From NCBI GenBank assembly GCA_937951695.1, contig CALFBL010000217.1:1-6778 (forward strand): 6,778 nt of DNA, written 5' to 3'. The position numbers and the translations under genes were made by a program. Under the pieces are notes generated by a model. That model saw only the letters and a program-made list of their open reading frames with translations, ran no database searches and was not told where the DNA came from. This document shows, in pieces, positions 1 to 5,747 of this stretch (position 1 is its first letter; each line of letters starts with the position of its first letter). The stretch comes from an uncultured Granulosicoccaceae bacterium (GTDB lineage Bacteria; Pseudomonadota; Gammaproteobacteria; Granulosicoccales; Granulosicoccaceae).

Positions 1-1
1 G

Positions 2-1213
2 GCATTTGAAGGCGGCATCAGTATCGTTTTCATGGCCATTATATTTGATCGATTAAGCTATGCCATTAGCGGTGTCGGAGATAACCAGAGAAAAACGATC
101 GGCACCCGGTTCCGGTTACTACCACAATCCTGGGATCAGAGTCCACTGGCACAAGGTGTCGAACGGCCTATCCGCTGGCTGTGCGATTTTTTTACTGCAT
201 TGGGCACACGACTGACCCAACTGATCGTAACGCCAATACGCGTAATCGTGCCCGGCGTGGCCAACGTTTTTAGTCAACGACCGTTGCTATTGCTTGGCAT
301 TCTGATTCTGCTGGCAACCTACTTTGTCGCCGCGCAGTTCAAATGGTTGAGCAGCTTTCCATCAGAGCTGGAGTTTTCAATTCGGGCGCCGATTGATTTC
401 GCCATCAACTGGCTCACTGTGAACCCAACGTTTATCGGATTCACTCAAGGAATTCGATCATTTGTGTACCTGTACCTGCTCGACCCGCTGGATTCATTTT
501 TGAGCGGCCTTCCGTGGTGGTACTTCATGGGTTTGCTAGGCCTAATTGTCTGGAAATCCACCACCTTAAAATTTGCGCTGGTAACCATGGGGTTTCTGCT
601 GTTTCTGGCTGCAGCTGGACTGTGGGAAATAGCGATGTTCACACTGGCAGGGACGTCGGTATCGGTGGCAATTTGTATGTTACTCGGTGTTCCATTGGGT
701 ATTCTTGCCGCTTCCTTTAAATCGGTTGATTCCGTGCTAAGACCGATACTCGATGCCATGCAGACACTCCCTGCGTTCGTCTATCTGATCCCGGCTCTGT
801 TTTTCTTCGGCGGCAACAAAACCACCGCGGTTATAGCCACCGTGATCTATGCCATGCCACCGGTTATCCGACTTACCACACTGGGCTTGCAACAACTGCC
901 CAAAGAGGTCGACGAAGTGGCGGGATCCTTTGGCTCTGGCAACCTGCAAACTCTATTCAAAGTGAAACTGCCGATGGCCTCGCCATCAATCATGCTCGGT
1001 TTGAATCAGGCGGTGGTGTTTGCCCTGGCGATGCAAGCCATAACGCCTTTGGTTGCAGGGCTCGGGCTCGGCAAAGAGGTGTACGATGCCATGAATTCGG
1101 CGAATCTTGGTAAAGGCCTAACCGCTGGGATCGGCATCGTATTATTAACTATTTTGCTCGATCGCCTGACGCAGGGCTGGACACGAAAACAGCGGCGAGC
1201 ACTCGGCCTGTAA
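2..1213 (+). CDS. proW: ProW-type glycine betaine/choline ABC transporter permease, 5'-truncated by the window edge, probable tandem double permease
   Basis: Inner-membrane permease of an osmolyte ABC importer that would pair with an upstream ATPase and the binding protein encoded next. The frame is open from base 2. The first codons read AFEGGISIVFMAIIFDRL, which is how a ProW permease normally ends (compare GIGIVLLTILLDRLTQ at this protein's own C-terminus). A linker with hydrophobic stretches follows (RPLLLLGILILLATYFVAA; LPWWYFMGLLGLIVW), then a full second permease module with several membrane segments, the EAA-loop signature EVAGSFGS...KVKLP at about nt 910-975, and the conserved MLGLNQ and GLGLGKEVYDAMN segments. 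The ATG at 32 is therefore internal, not the true start. The visible 403 residues already exceed a usual single ProW half, which supports a fused two-module protein. The gene ends TAA, 239 nt before proX on the same strand. Family assignment is firm; the fusion is inferred because the 5' end is missing. Confidence 0.9.
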   Translation, partial: AFEGGISIVFMAIIFDRLSYAISGVGDNQRKTIGTRFRLLPQSWDQSPLAQGVERPIRWLCDFFTALGTRLTQLIVTPIRVIVPGVANVFSQRPLLLLGILILLATYFVAAQFKWLSSFPSELEFSIRAPIDFAINWLTVNPTFIGFTQGIRSFVYLYLLDPLDSFLSGLPWWYFMGLLGLIVWKSTTLKFALVTMGFLLFLAAAGLWEIAMFTLAGTSVSVAICMLLGVPLGILAASFKSVDSVLRPILDAMQTLPAFVYLIPALFFFGGNKTTAVIATVIYAMPPVIRLTTLGLQQLPKEVDEVAGSFGSGNLQTLFKVKLPMASPSIMLGLNQAVVFALAMQAITPLVAGLGLGKEVYDAMNSANLGKGLTAGIGIVLLTILLDRLTQGWTRKQRRALGL

Positions 1214-1237
1214 AAACCAATTGAATACCAATACCAC

Positions 1238-1332
1238 CGATACCATGCTGCCCTAGCTTGTGTACGGCATATCGCGGCTCTGTCAGCCGGCTGTACACCG
1301 TTGGTCATACAGCAAGATGGATTTTGGTATCG
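1238..1332 (+). other. Nested inverted repeats in the proW-proX gap (candidate structured RNA)
   Basis: Four perfect inverted repeats nest inside one another. CGATACCA (1238-1245) pairs with TGGTATCG (1325-1332), TGCTG (1246-1250) with CAGCA (1310-1314), GTGTAC (1260-1265) with GTACAC (1293-1298), and CGGCT (1275-1279) with AGCCG (1285-1289) around a 5-nt loop. Two more ATACCA copies (1225-1230, 1231-1236) could compete for the TGGTAT arm. No T-run follows, so it is not an intrinsic terminator. A role in transcript processing or in setting the proX:proW ratio is inference. Each stem alone could arise by chance; the nesting is what draws attention. Confidence 0.4.
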
Positions 1333-1361
1333 ACTTTCGGTCTACCAGATGGTTTACTGAG

Positions 1362-1392
1362 CATACGCTGGGTGGGCCTGCTGACGCGTATG
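1362..1392 (+). repeat. 7-bp inverted repeat upstream of proX
   Basis: CATACGC (1362-1368) and GCGTATG (1386-1392) form a perfect inverted repeat around a 17-nt loop, ending about 60 nt before the proX start. Just downstream, CGACATA occurs twice (1423-1429, 1431-1437). This could be a hairpin in the leader or an operator-like site; I see no convincing -35/-10 pair beside it. The similarity needed to name a regulator is absent. Confidence 0.25.
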
Positions 1393-1452
1393 TCGCAGTC
1401 AATAGGTTCGCGGTAAGCCCGACGACATAGCGACATATACCCACAGAAGAGG

Positions 1453-2397
1453 ATGAGAGTAAAGATGAAGCGAACTATAATTGCGGCTGCGAGCACACTG
1501 GTGCTGGGCATTCTGGCGACCGGCACAAGCAACGCTGCTGGCGTTCTGAATTCACCGGTGAACGATTGGACGGGGGGAGCTGTGTCCTGTGAAATCGTTA
1601 ATCAGATCGTTGAAAATGAGATGGGCTTCAAGGTGAAGCGTATCGTGATGCCCTCAGGACCAGGCCGTGATGAGGCCATCCGCAGCGGAGACCTCGACTA
1701 CGGTTGTGAGCTCTGGCCCTCCTACTCCGTGTCAAACACAGAACGCCTTGAAGAGAATGGTGGCGACGGTTCGATCGTAAAATTGGGCGATACCGGAGTG
1801 GTTGGGGTGTCGAGCTACTACGTCCCACGATATATGGTTGAAGGCGACGACGCACCTGCCCCGGACTTGAAAACCTGGGAAGACATGAATCAGTACGCCG
1901 AACTATTCAAGACGCTGGAATCGGGTGATAAAGGACGACTATTAGGCTGTCCAGCAGCTTCCTGGCTGTGTGAAGACGCTGCCCGAATGGAGGCGCTTGG
2001 TCTCAACTACGAAGCGGTGGAACTGGGCTCAGAAGCCGCACATTGGGCCGAAATGCAAGCTGCCTACAAACGCAAAGAACCGTTCATCGCATACGCCTGG
2101 GAGCCGCACTGGATACACGCAGCACTCGACTTGGTTAAGGTAGAACTGCCGGAATATTCGGAAGAAGCGTGGCCTGCCACGGGTTGGGCAAGGGACGTAA
2201 CCTACAACTTCGGCAACCCGGATTTTGTTAGCGAAAACCCGGAAATCGCCGAGTTAATTAGCAATTTCGAACTTAGCAACGACATGCAAGCCCCACTCAT
2301 TCTTGCGGTTGATGTGGACGGCAAGGACATAGATGAAGTGGTCAGTGAATGGCTAGCGGCCAACGAAGAGACATGGAAAGCGTGGTTACCCCAGTAG
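1453..2397 (+). CDS. proX: Glycine betaine/choline-type ABC transporter periplasmic substrate-binding protein (OpuAC/ProX family)
   Basis: Periplasmic receptor that delivers a quaternary-ammonium osmolyte to the ProW permease. 314 residues, near the usual family length. The N-terminus is a signal peptide: basic start (MRVKMKR), hydrophobic core (TIIAAASTLVLGILATG), then a likely cleavage near SNAAG. The mature part begins with the family's GVLNSPVNDWTGG stretch. Trp39 (NDWTGG), Trp88 (CELWPSY) and Trp216/Trp220 (YAWEPHW) are candidates for the aromatic cage that binds the trimethylammonium group. Four Cys (46, 85, 166, 173) could form periplasmic disulfides. A second start at 1465 (MKRTIIAAAS) is equally good for the signal peptide: AGAGG at 1448-1452 abuts the first ATG but lies 12 nt before the second, so 1465 may be the real start. 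The gene follows proW on the same strand and is closed by a strong terminator. The exact ligand cannot be fixed. Confidence 0.92.
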   Translation: MRVKMKRTIIAAASTLVLGILATGTSNAAGVLNSPVNDWTGGAVSCEIVNQIVENEMGFKVKRIVMPSGPGRDEAIRSGDLDYGCELWPSYSVSNTERLEENGGDGSIVKLGDTGVVGVSSYYVPRYMVEGDDAPAPDLKTWEDMNQYAELFKTLESGDKGRLLGCPAASWLCEDAARMEALGLNYEAVELGSEAAHWAEMQAAYKRKEPFIAYAWEPHWIHAALDLVKVELPEYSEEAWPATGWARDVTYNFGNPDFVSENPEIAELISNFELSNDMQAPLILAVDVDGKDIDEVVSEWLAANEETWKAWLPQ

Positions 2398-2415
2398 CTT
2401 AATCGTTTGACCATT

Positions 2416-2446
2416 AAAAAGAGCCGCGCCAGTCGCGGCTTTTTTT
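2416..2446 (+). terminator. Rho-independent terminator after proX, likely bidirectional
   Basis: AGCCGCG (2422-2428), loop CCAGT, CGCGGCT (2434-2440), then a T-run to 2446. On the left side AAAAA (2416-2420) precedes the stem, so the minus strand also reads a GC-rich hairpin followed by five Ts. It starts 18 nt after the proX stop and ends 6 nt before the stop of the minus-strand DctM remnant, so it once probably served both convergent genes. Confidence 0.92.
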
Positions 2447-2452
2447 ACTCGA

Positions 2453-2581
2453 TCACCAGGGAATAAGCGCCAGCGTGATAAATGGAAACGCCACCAGTAG
2501 CACGACACGAACCAGATCGGATGCCACAAAGTACAACACCGCTTTGTAGGTATCCTGAATGGGAGGCGCAACCGATTTCGG
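2453..2581 (-). pseudogene. dctM: C-terminal remnant of a TRAP transporter large permease (DctM-like)
   Basis: On the minus strand 42 codons plus TGA stay open, from 2581 down to the stop at 2453-2455. The peptide includes PPIQDTYKAVLYFVASD followed by LVRVVLLVAFPFITLALIPW. This matches the last cytoplasmic loop and terminal helix of DctM-family subunits (pattern: IYRGVLPFV.SDLVR..LLVAFP..). Full DctM proteins are about 430 residues, so some 90% is missing and no start exists. Just upstream, in this frame, is TAG (2582-2584) at the join with the regulator remnant. The natural stop lies by the shared terminator, so the 3' end of the original gene is preserved while the rest was deleted. DctM would have been the membrane channel of a carboxylate importer. 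Family call rests on a short stretch. Confidence 0.55.
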
Positions 2582-2596
2582 CTAGAAAGCGGCTGG

Positions 2597-2943
2597 CCCA
2601 ATTGGCGTTGCCCGCCTTCGCGTATCCCGGGGACCACCAGCCGGCGGGCGACGGCGTTCGCGATATCGGCGCTGAAGTCGGAGCGCACTAAGTGCAGGCA
2701 CAGGTCCAGACCCGCGGCGGAACCCGCCGAGGTGAGCACGTCTCCTTCGTCCACAAACAGCACGTCCGGATCAATCTCGATGGAGGGAGACATCGCTCGC
2801 AGGGCATCGGTGTAGCTCCAGTGCGTGGTGGCCCTTCGTCCGTCGAGCAAGCCGCAGGCCGCTAGCACGAACGCGCCCGAGCAGATGGACGCGAGACGTG
2901 CGCCGCGACTGTGCGCGGGGAGCGTCTCGGAGGTGGAGGCCGC
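2597..2943 (-). pseudogene. Internal fragment of an FtrA/GlxA-type AraC-family transcriptional regulator
   Basis: The minus-strand frame from 2943 down reads RGARLASICSGAFVLA, then CGLLDGRRATTHW, IDPDVLFVDEGDVLTSAG, AAGLDLCLHLVR and ANAVARRLVVPGIREGGQRQ. This is the second half of the DJ-1/PfpI-like domain of GlxA/FtrA regulators, including the nucleophile-elbow Cys (ICSGAF), and runs into the linker before the AraC helix-turn-helix. Both the N-terminal portion and the whole DNA-binding domain are absent: a TAA (2944-2946) bounds it upstream and homology stops near 2597, where the frame continues into unrelated sequence. About 115 of roughly 320 residues remain, so it cannot work as a regulator. 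An open frame of 160 codons (2386-2868) exists only because it reads out of frame through the DctM remnant and the terminator. Its base composition looks more GC-rich than its surroundings. Confidence 0.8.
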
Positions 2944-3264
2944 TTAGGTAGCGCCCGCTAGTGCCCCTGTTGCGTAGTTCCAGTGTCAACTTTTGTTTGC
3001 CCTGGCATCCAAATCTGCTGGTTTTAGCCACTAAAGATGCCGCACAAGCTGTCGACTGTTCGTACCAGAAATCATCAAATCAGGCAAGAATCCAACGCTC
3101 TCAGGCCGCAAATACAGCGTTCGCAGACGGTCCGTGAGAACAGCACCTTACTTTTTGCCAGGACTCAGCGGTCCACGCCATTTTTACAGCGAAGGCACAG
3201 ACATTTGCTTTAAACCGGACCATTCGTTAGAGTGCTCGGTTAGTCCATAGACCCTACGAGAAAC
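2944..3264. other. Non-coding stretch between the regulator remnant and the RHH gene
   Basis: I find no supportable gene here. A 58-codon plus-strand frame from ATG 3037 has low-complexity, Arg/Gln-rich content and matches nothing I recognise. No hairpin with a T-run, tRNA shape or clear promoter stands out. It is probably eroded sequence from the same decay that broke its neighbours. Confidence 0.5.
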
Positions 3265-3561
3265 ATGAGCATTGATAGAACGATGATCGAAATCGCCATT
3301 AGCTGCGATCTGTACGAGCACGCCAAGAATCAATGCATGACGAGGCAATATGACAACCTCAGCGACTACATCGCAGATCTTATTCGAAAAGACACCGGCA
3401 TTGACCGAATCCCCGCTCACAGCGAATTACGTAGTGACAGCCTGACGGGATCAAAGTTAGTTAACAACGAAAGCTTGGATCTTGATGAACAGAGAGGGAC
3501 TGAAATTCATGCCGACGTCAGAGACTTGCTTCGAAGAGCGGCAACAGAGAACGTGGATTAG
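3265..3561 (+). CDS. Small ribbon-helix-helix (ParD/CopG-like) protein, orphan antitoxin-like
   Basis: 98 residues. Residues about 7-44 (IEIAISCDLYEHAKNQ, then RQYDNLSDYIADLIRKDT) fit the ribbon-helix-helix pattern of ParD-type antitoxins: a short beta strand, helix A, a turn with 'RY.S.SEY'-like spacing, and helix B ending LIRKD. The C-terminal half is polar and ends RDLLRRAATENVD, as in antitoxin tails that wrap a toxin. Such proteins bind DNA as dimers and usually repress their own operon. No ParE/RelE-like toxin frame sits downstream: the stop at 3561 is only about 30 nt from the inverted 3' end of the aldehyde dehydrogenase remnant. The upstream 300 nt also lacks one. The ATG at 3265 has weak GAG upstream; an internal ATG at 3283 is an alternative start. 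It may be a relic or a stand-alone repressor. Family is likely, function unproven. Confidence 0.6.
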   Translation: MSIDRTMIEIAISCDLYEHAKNQCMTRQYDNLSDYIADLIRKDTGIDRIPAHSELRSDSLTGSKLVNNESLDLDEQRGTEIHADVRDLLRRAATENVD

Positions 3562-3589
3562 GCCACACCGGTTCAATCGTTTGTCTGTC

Positions 3590-4379
3590 GATAGTTTAAT
3601 CCAGGCCATTTTCAAATTGATGTACTTGTCAAACGCGTGCACTGATTTGTCGTGACCGTTGCCCGATTGATCCACACACCGCCTAAGGGCACGGTGTTGT
3701 CAGCCCCGCCATAGGTGTTTACGTGCATGACACTGGTTTTGACCGCGCGCACCATACGATGCGTGCGCGACAAGCCAGATGTCCAGACAGTGGCCGACAA
3801 TCCATAATCGGTTAAATTTGCTATGCGAATCGCATCCGCTTCATCGCTAAATGCGGTTACGCCGAGCACGGGTCCGAAGACTTCTTTTTGTGCCGAGGTT
3901 GCCTCTGTTGTAACGCCGGCGATGATCGTAGGTGCCCTACAGTAGCCACCGGTATTTTGCAACAGGCGCACGCCACCGGTAACCAACTCACCGCCTTGCG
4001 CGATCGATGTCTTAACAAAATCTAGGTTTTGTGTTAGCCGCTGTAGCGATTCTGCATAATAACGAATCGTGCGTAGCCGACCACGGCTCGATTTTTAACG
4101 CCATACCGATTACGGTACCGTTATCGCGTACGCCCAATACCGCCAACTCCAGCGCATTGGCTTCGATTAATTCGGCCCATTGCAACAGCACAGCCTTTCT
4201 TGCAGCTGGGGATTGTTTTGCCCATCGCCCATCATCGAAGGCCCGTCGTGCAGACGCTATCGCCGCTTCCATATCGGTCACAGTGCCGCGTGCCATCTGC
4301 GTCAGAAAGGTGCCGTCCAACGGCGAAACTACATCCATTGTTCCACCATCGAAAGCCGGCACATCTTTAAAAACATCGT
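3590..4379 (-). pseudogene. Aldehyde dehydrogenase remnant (PuuC-like), internal deletion and two frameshifts
   Basis: NAD(P)-dependent aldehyde dehydrogenase, resembling those that oxidise gamma-glutamyl-aminobutyraldehyde. Three minus-strand pieces fit end to end. Piece 1 (4379-4072) holds FDGGTMDVVSPLDGTF, RRAFDDGRWAKQSPAARKAV and LIEANALEL. Piece 2 (4070-about 3680) reads TIRYYAES, then LDFVKTSIAQGGELVTGGVR, NTGGY, EVFGPVLGV and NLTDYGLSATVWTSGLSRTH. Piece 3 (about 3672-3590) reads DQSGNGHDKSVHAFDKY and WIKL. One extra base (G4071 on the plus strand) shifts pieces 1/2; an extra TG in the CACACAC run at 3673-3679 shifts 2/3. Between YYAES and LDFVK, about 200 residues are missing, including the cofactor-binding core and the catalytic Cys and Glu. 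The usual stop after the terminal WI.L is also lost. About 260 of roughly 495 codons remain. It cannot be active. Fused upstream to a TctA fragment. Confidence 0.88.
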
Positions 4380-4556
4380 TGCTGGCAATAAAATCGCGAG
4401 GGCAATGGCGGGCCCTATCCCCGGGACAGCCCCAATGATAAGCCCGCCAACAGACCCGATCACGATCGCAATTAAAACAGACGGATTGGCCTCGTCAAAC
4501 CAATACACAACCGCTGGGACAGTGTTCTCTGTATCCGTGTTATCCGGGCCGGCCAT
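4377..4556 (-). pseudogene. tctA: N-terminal remnant of a TctA-type tripartite tricarboxylate transporter permease
   Basis: From an ATG at 4556 (MAGPDNTDTENTVPAVVYWF) the minus strand reads PSVLIAIVIGSVGGLIIGAV followed by PGIGPAIALAILLPATM. This is the first membrane helix and signature G...PG.GP....A.LLP.TF of TctA-family permeases, the large subunit (about 500 residues) of carboxylate importers that work with TctB and the periplasmic TctC. Homology stops after LLPAT near 4377, exactly where the aldehyde dehydrogenase N-terminus begins in another frame. The frame then runs on to a stop at 4329 through non-TctA sequence. A longer upstream frame to 4688 is open but has no TctA character. No tctB or tctC is visible. 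The gene is therefore a broken end, about 60 of 500 codons. Confidence 0.7.
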
Positions 4557-4746
4557 AGTGCTGCCCGGTTGATTGCCTGAACACGTGGTTGGGAAAAAAG
4601 ATTGCCTAGTTAAGCATCCTCTGTCAAACTTTTTTTTTGAGCTATTCCCGCTTAATTCACTGCCCGTTATGTTTTTCACCCACCACAAATAACGGTTACC
4701 GGGGTGAATTTCTGTCAGCGTTATTTAAAAAGCAGGTACTACATCC

Positions 4747-5622
4747 ATGTCTGAGAATTACGTCGCACTGCTGGGTACAAAAGGTGGTCCCGCTATCCGC
4801 CCCGGCTCGTCTATGCCCACCTCAAACCTCGTGGTCATTGATGATCGACACATGGTGGTGGATTGCGGTCTAGGCGTGACCCGGGCTTTGGTTGATCAAG
4901 GTATACAACTGAAAGAGCTATCACTGATCTTTATCACTCATCTACATTCTGACCACTACCTGGAACTCGGCCCACTGATTCACACGGCCTGGACTGCTGG
5001 TTTGAAAACCCGCGTATCAATCTATGGGCCGGCAGGGCTGGAGGAGTATTGGAACGCTTTTATCATGTCGATGAGAGCCGACATCAACTTGCGCATGGCT
5101 GATGAAGGTCGACCCGATCTGCGGGATCTAGTCAACTTACACGTCATGGATGACGGTGTCGTGTTTAGGCAAGACACGCTATGCGTATCCGCGATCAGAA
5201 CCTTGCACCCGCCGCTAGTGAACTGCTTTGCGCTGTCGTTTAAAACGCCATCGGTTCACGCAGTGTTCTCGGGCGATACCGCCCCGCTTCCCGAACTGGA
5301 AAATTTTGCACGTGGAGCCGATGTGCTGATTCACGAGGCCATGCTGGAGAGCGCACTCCCAGCCCTATTCAAACGAGTCGGAAACGGCAGCGATCATCTG
5401 ATGCAGCACTGGCTGCGCTCACATACGTTTGTCCACGATGCAGCGGCTACGGCCACTCGTGCGGGTGTGAAGCAATTAGCGTTGTCGCATCTCATCCCGG
5501 CCGACGACCCGGATTACAGTGACGAGGATTGGATCCGTGCAACTGAAGCGCTTTGGCACGGGCCGTTGGTTGTGGGTCACGATGGCATCAAAATCACACT
5601 GCCTGACACGCCGGAGCTATAA
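4747..5622 (+). CDS. Metallo-beta-lactamase-fold metal-dependent hydrolase (RNase Z/arylsulfatase-like branch)
   Basis: 291 residues, intact. It carries the MBL metal-binding motif HLHSDH (65-70), a His in TLHPP (His154), the bridging Asp in SGDTAP (Asp177), HEAM (His196), HTFVHDAA (His226/His230) and a closing LSHLIP (His248). The Gly-rich start LLGTKGGP and the GDTAP/HEAM spacing resemble the RNase Z-like branch of the superfamily rather than glyoxalase II or true beta-lactamases. No signal peptide, so cytoplasmic; two metal ions, probably zinc, are expected. The RNase Z exosite arm is not evident, so tRNA processing is unlikely; an ester, lactone or sulfate-ester hydrolase is plausible but the substrate is unknown. 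AGCAGG at 4731-4736 lies 10 nt before ATG, supporting the start. It diverges from the TctA/aldehyde dehydrogenase remnants, suggesting it once belonged to a carboxylate or aldehyde catabolic cluster. Confidence 0.88.
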   Translation: MSENYVALLGTKGGPAIRPGSSMPTSNLVVIDDRHMVVDCGLGVTRALVDQGIQLKELSLIFITHLHSDHYLELGPLIHTAWTAGLKTRVSIYGPAGLEEYWNAFIMSMRADINLRMADEGRPDLRDLVNLHVMDDGVVFRQDTLCVSAIRTLHPPLVNCFALSFKTPSVHAVFSGDTAPLPELENFARGADVLIHEAMLESALPALFKRVGNGSDHLMQHWLRSHTFVHDAAATATRAGVKQLALSHLIPADDPDYSDEDWIRATEALWHGPLVVGHDGIKITLPDTPEL

Positions 5623-5628
5623 CTTTTC

Positions 5629-5660
5629 CCAGCTATTCCCGGTGAGTTTTTGATAGCTGG
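5629..5660 (+). repeat. 8-bp inverted repeat between the MBL gene and the transposase
   Basis: CCAGCTAT (5629-5636) and ATAGCTGG (5653-5660) are perfect inverted copies with a 16-nt loop, starting 7 nt after the MBL stop. The T-rich part is in the loop, not after the stem, so it is a poor Rho-independent terminator. It may be part of the IS left end or a weak transcript-end hairpin; which one cannot be told without the right end of the IS. Confidence 0.4.
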
Positions 5661-5747
5661 TAATTCAACAACTTAACGATCAACTGGAGTTTAGCTCCTC
5701 GCAGCCTAATCTTACTTGGTGAATCCACTTTCCCTGAGATAGTTCCC

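Noticed and set aside
2386..2868. 160-codon minus-strand open frame as one gene
   Set aside because: Only its first part matches the FtrA/GlxA domain; the rest reads out of frame through the DctM remnant and across the proX terminator.
2771..3031. 86-codon minus-strand open frame (MAKTSRFGCQGKQ...)
   Set aside because: Its second half is an out-of-frame reading of the regulator remnant and its first half matches nothing I know.
3037..3213. Small plus-strand frame in the 2944-3264 gap
   Set aside because: Biased Arg/Gln/Ser composition, no recognisable motif and no ribosome site; looks like chance.
4031..4572. Two overlapping plus-strand frames over the dehydrogenase and TctA remnants
   Set aside because: They are antisense shadows; the minus strand carries clear family motifs there.
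4630..4638. Run of nine Ts as a terminator
   Set aside because: No GC-rich stem precedes it on the plus strand, and it lies upstream of the MBL gene with nothing on that strand to terminate.
4688..4725. AATAACG/CGTTATT inverted repeat upstream of the MBL gene as an operator
   Set aside because: Only 7 bp with a 24-nt spacer; too weak to claim.
4640..5641. 11-bp direct repeat AGCTATTCCCG at 4640-4650 and 5631-5641 flanking the MBL gene, as a mobile-element footprint
   Set aside because: Several 11-bp matches are expected by chance in a window this long, flanking bases differ, and no second IS end is visible at 4640.
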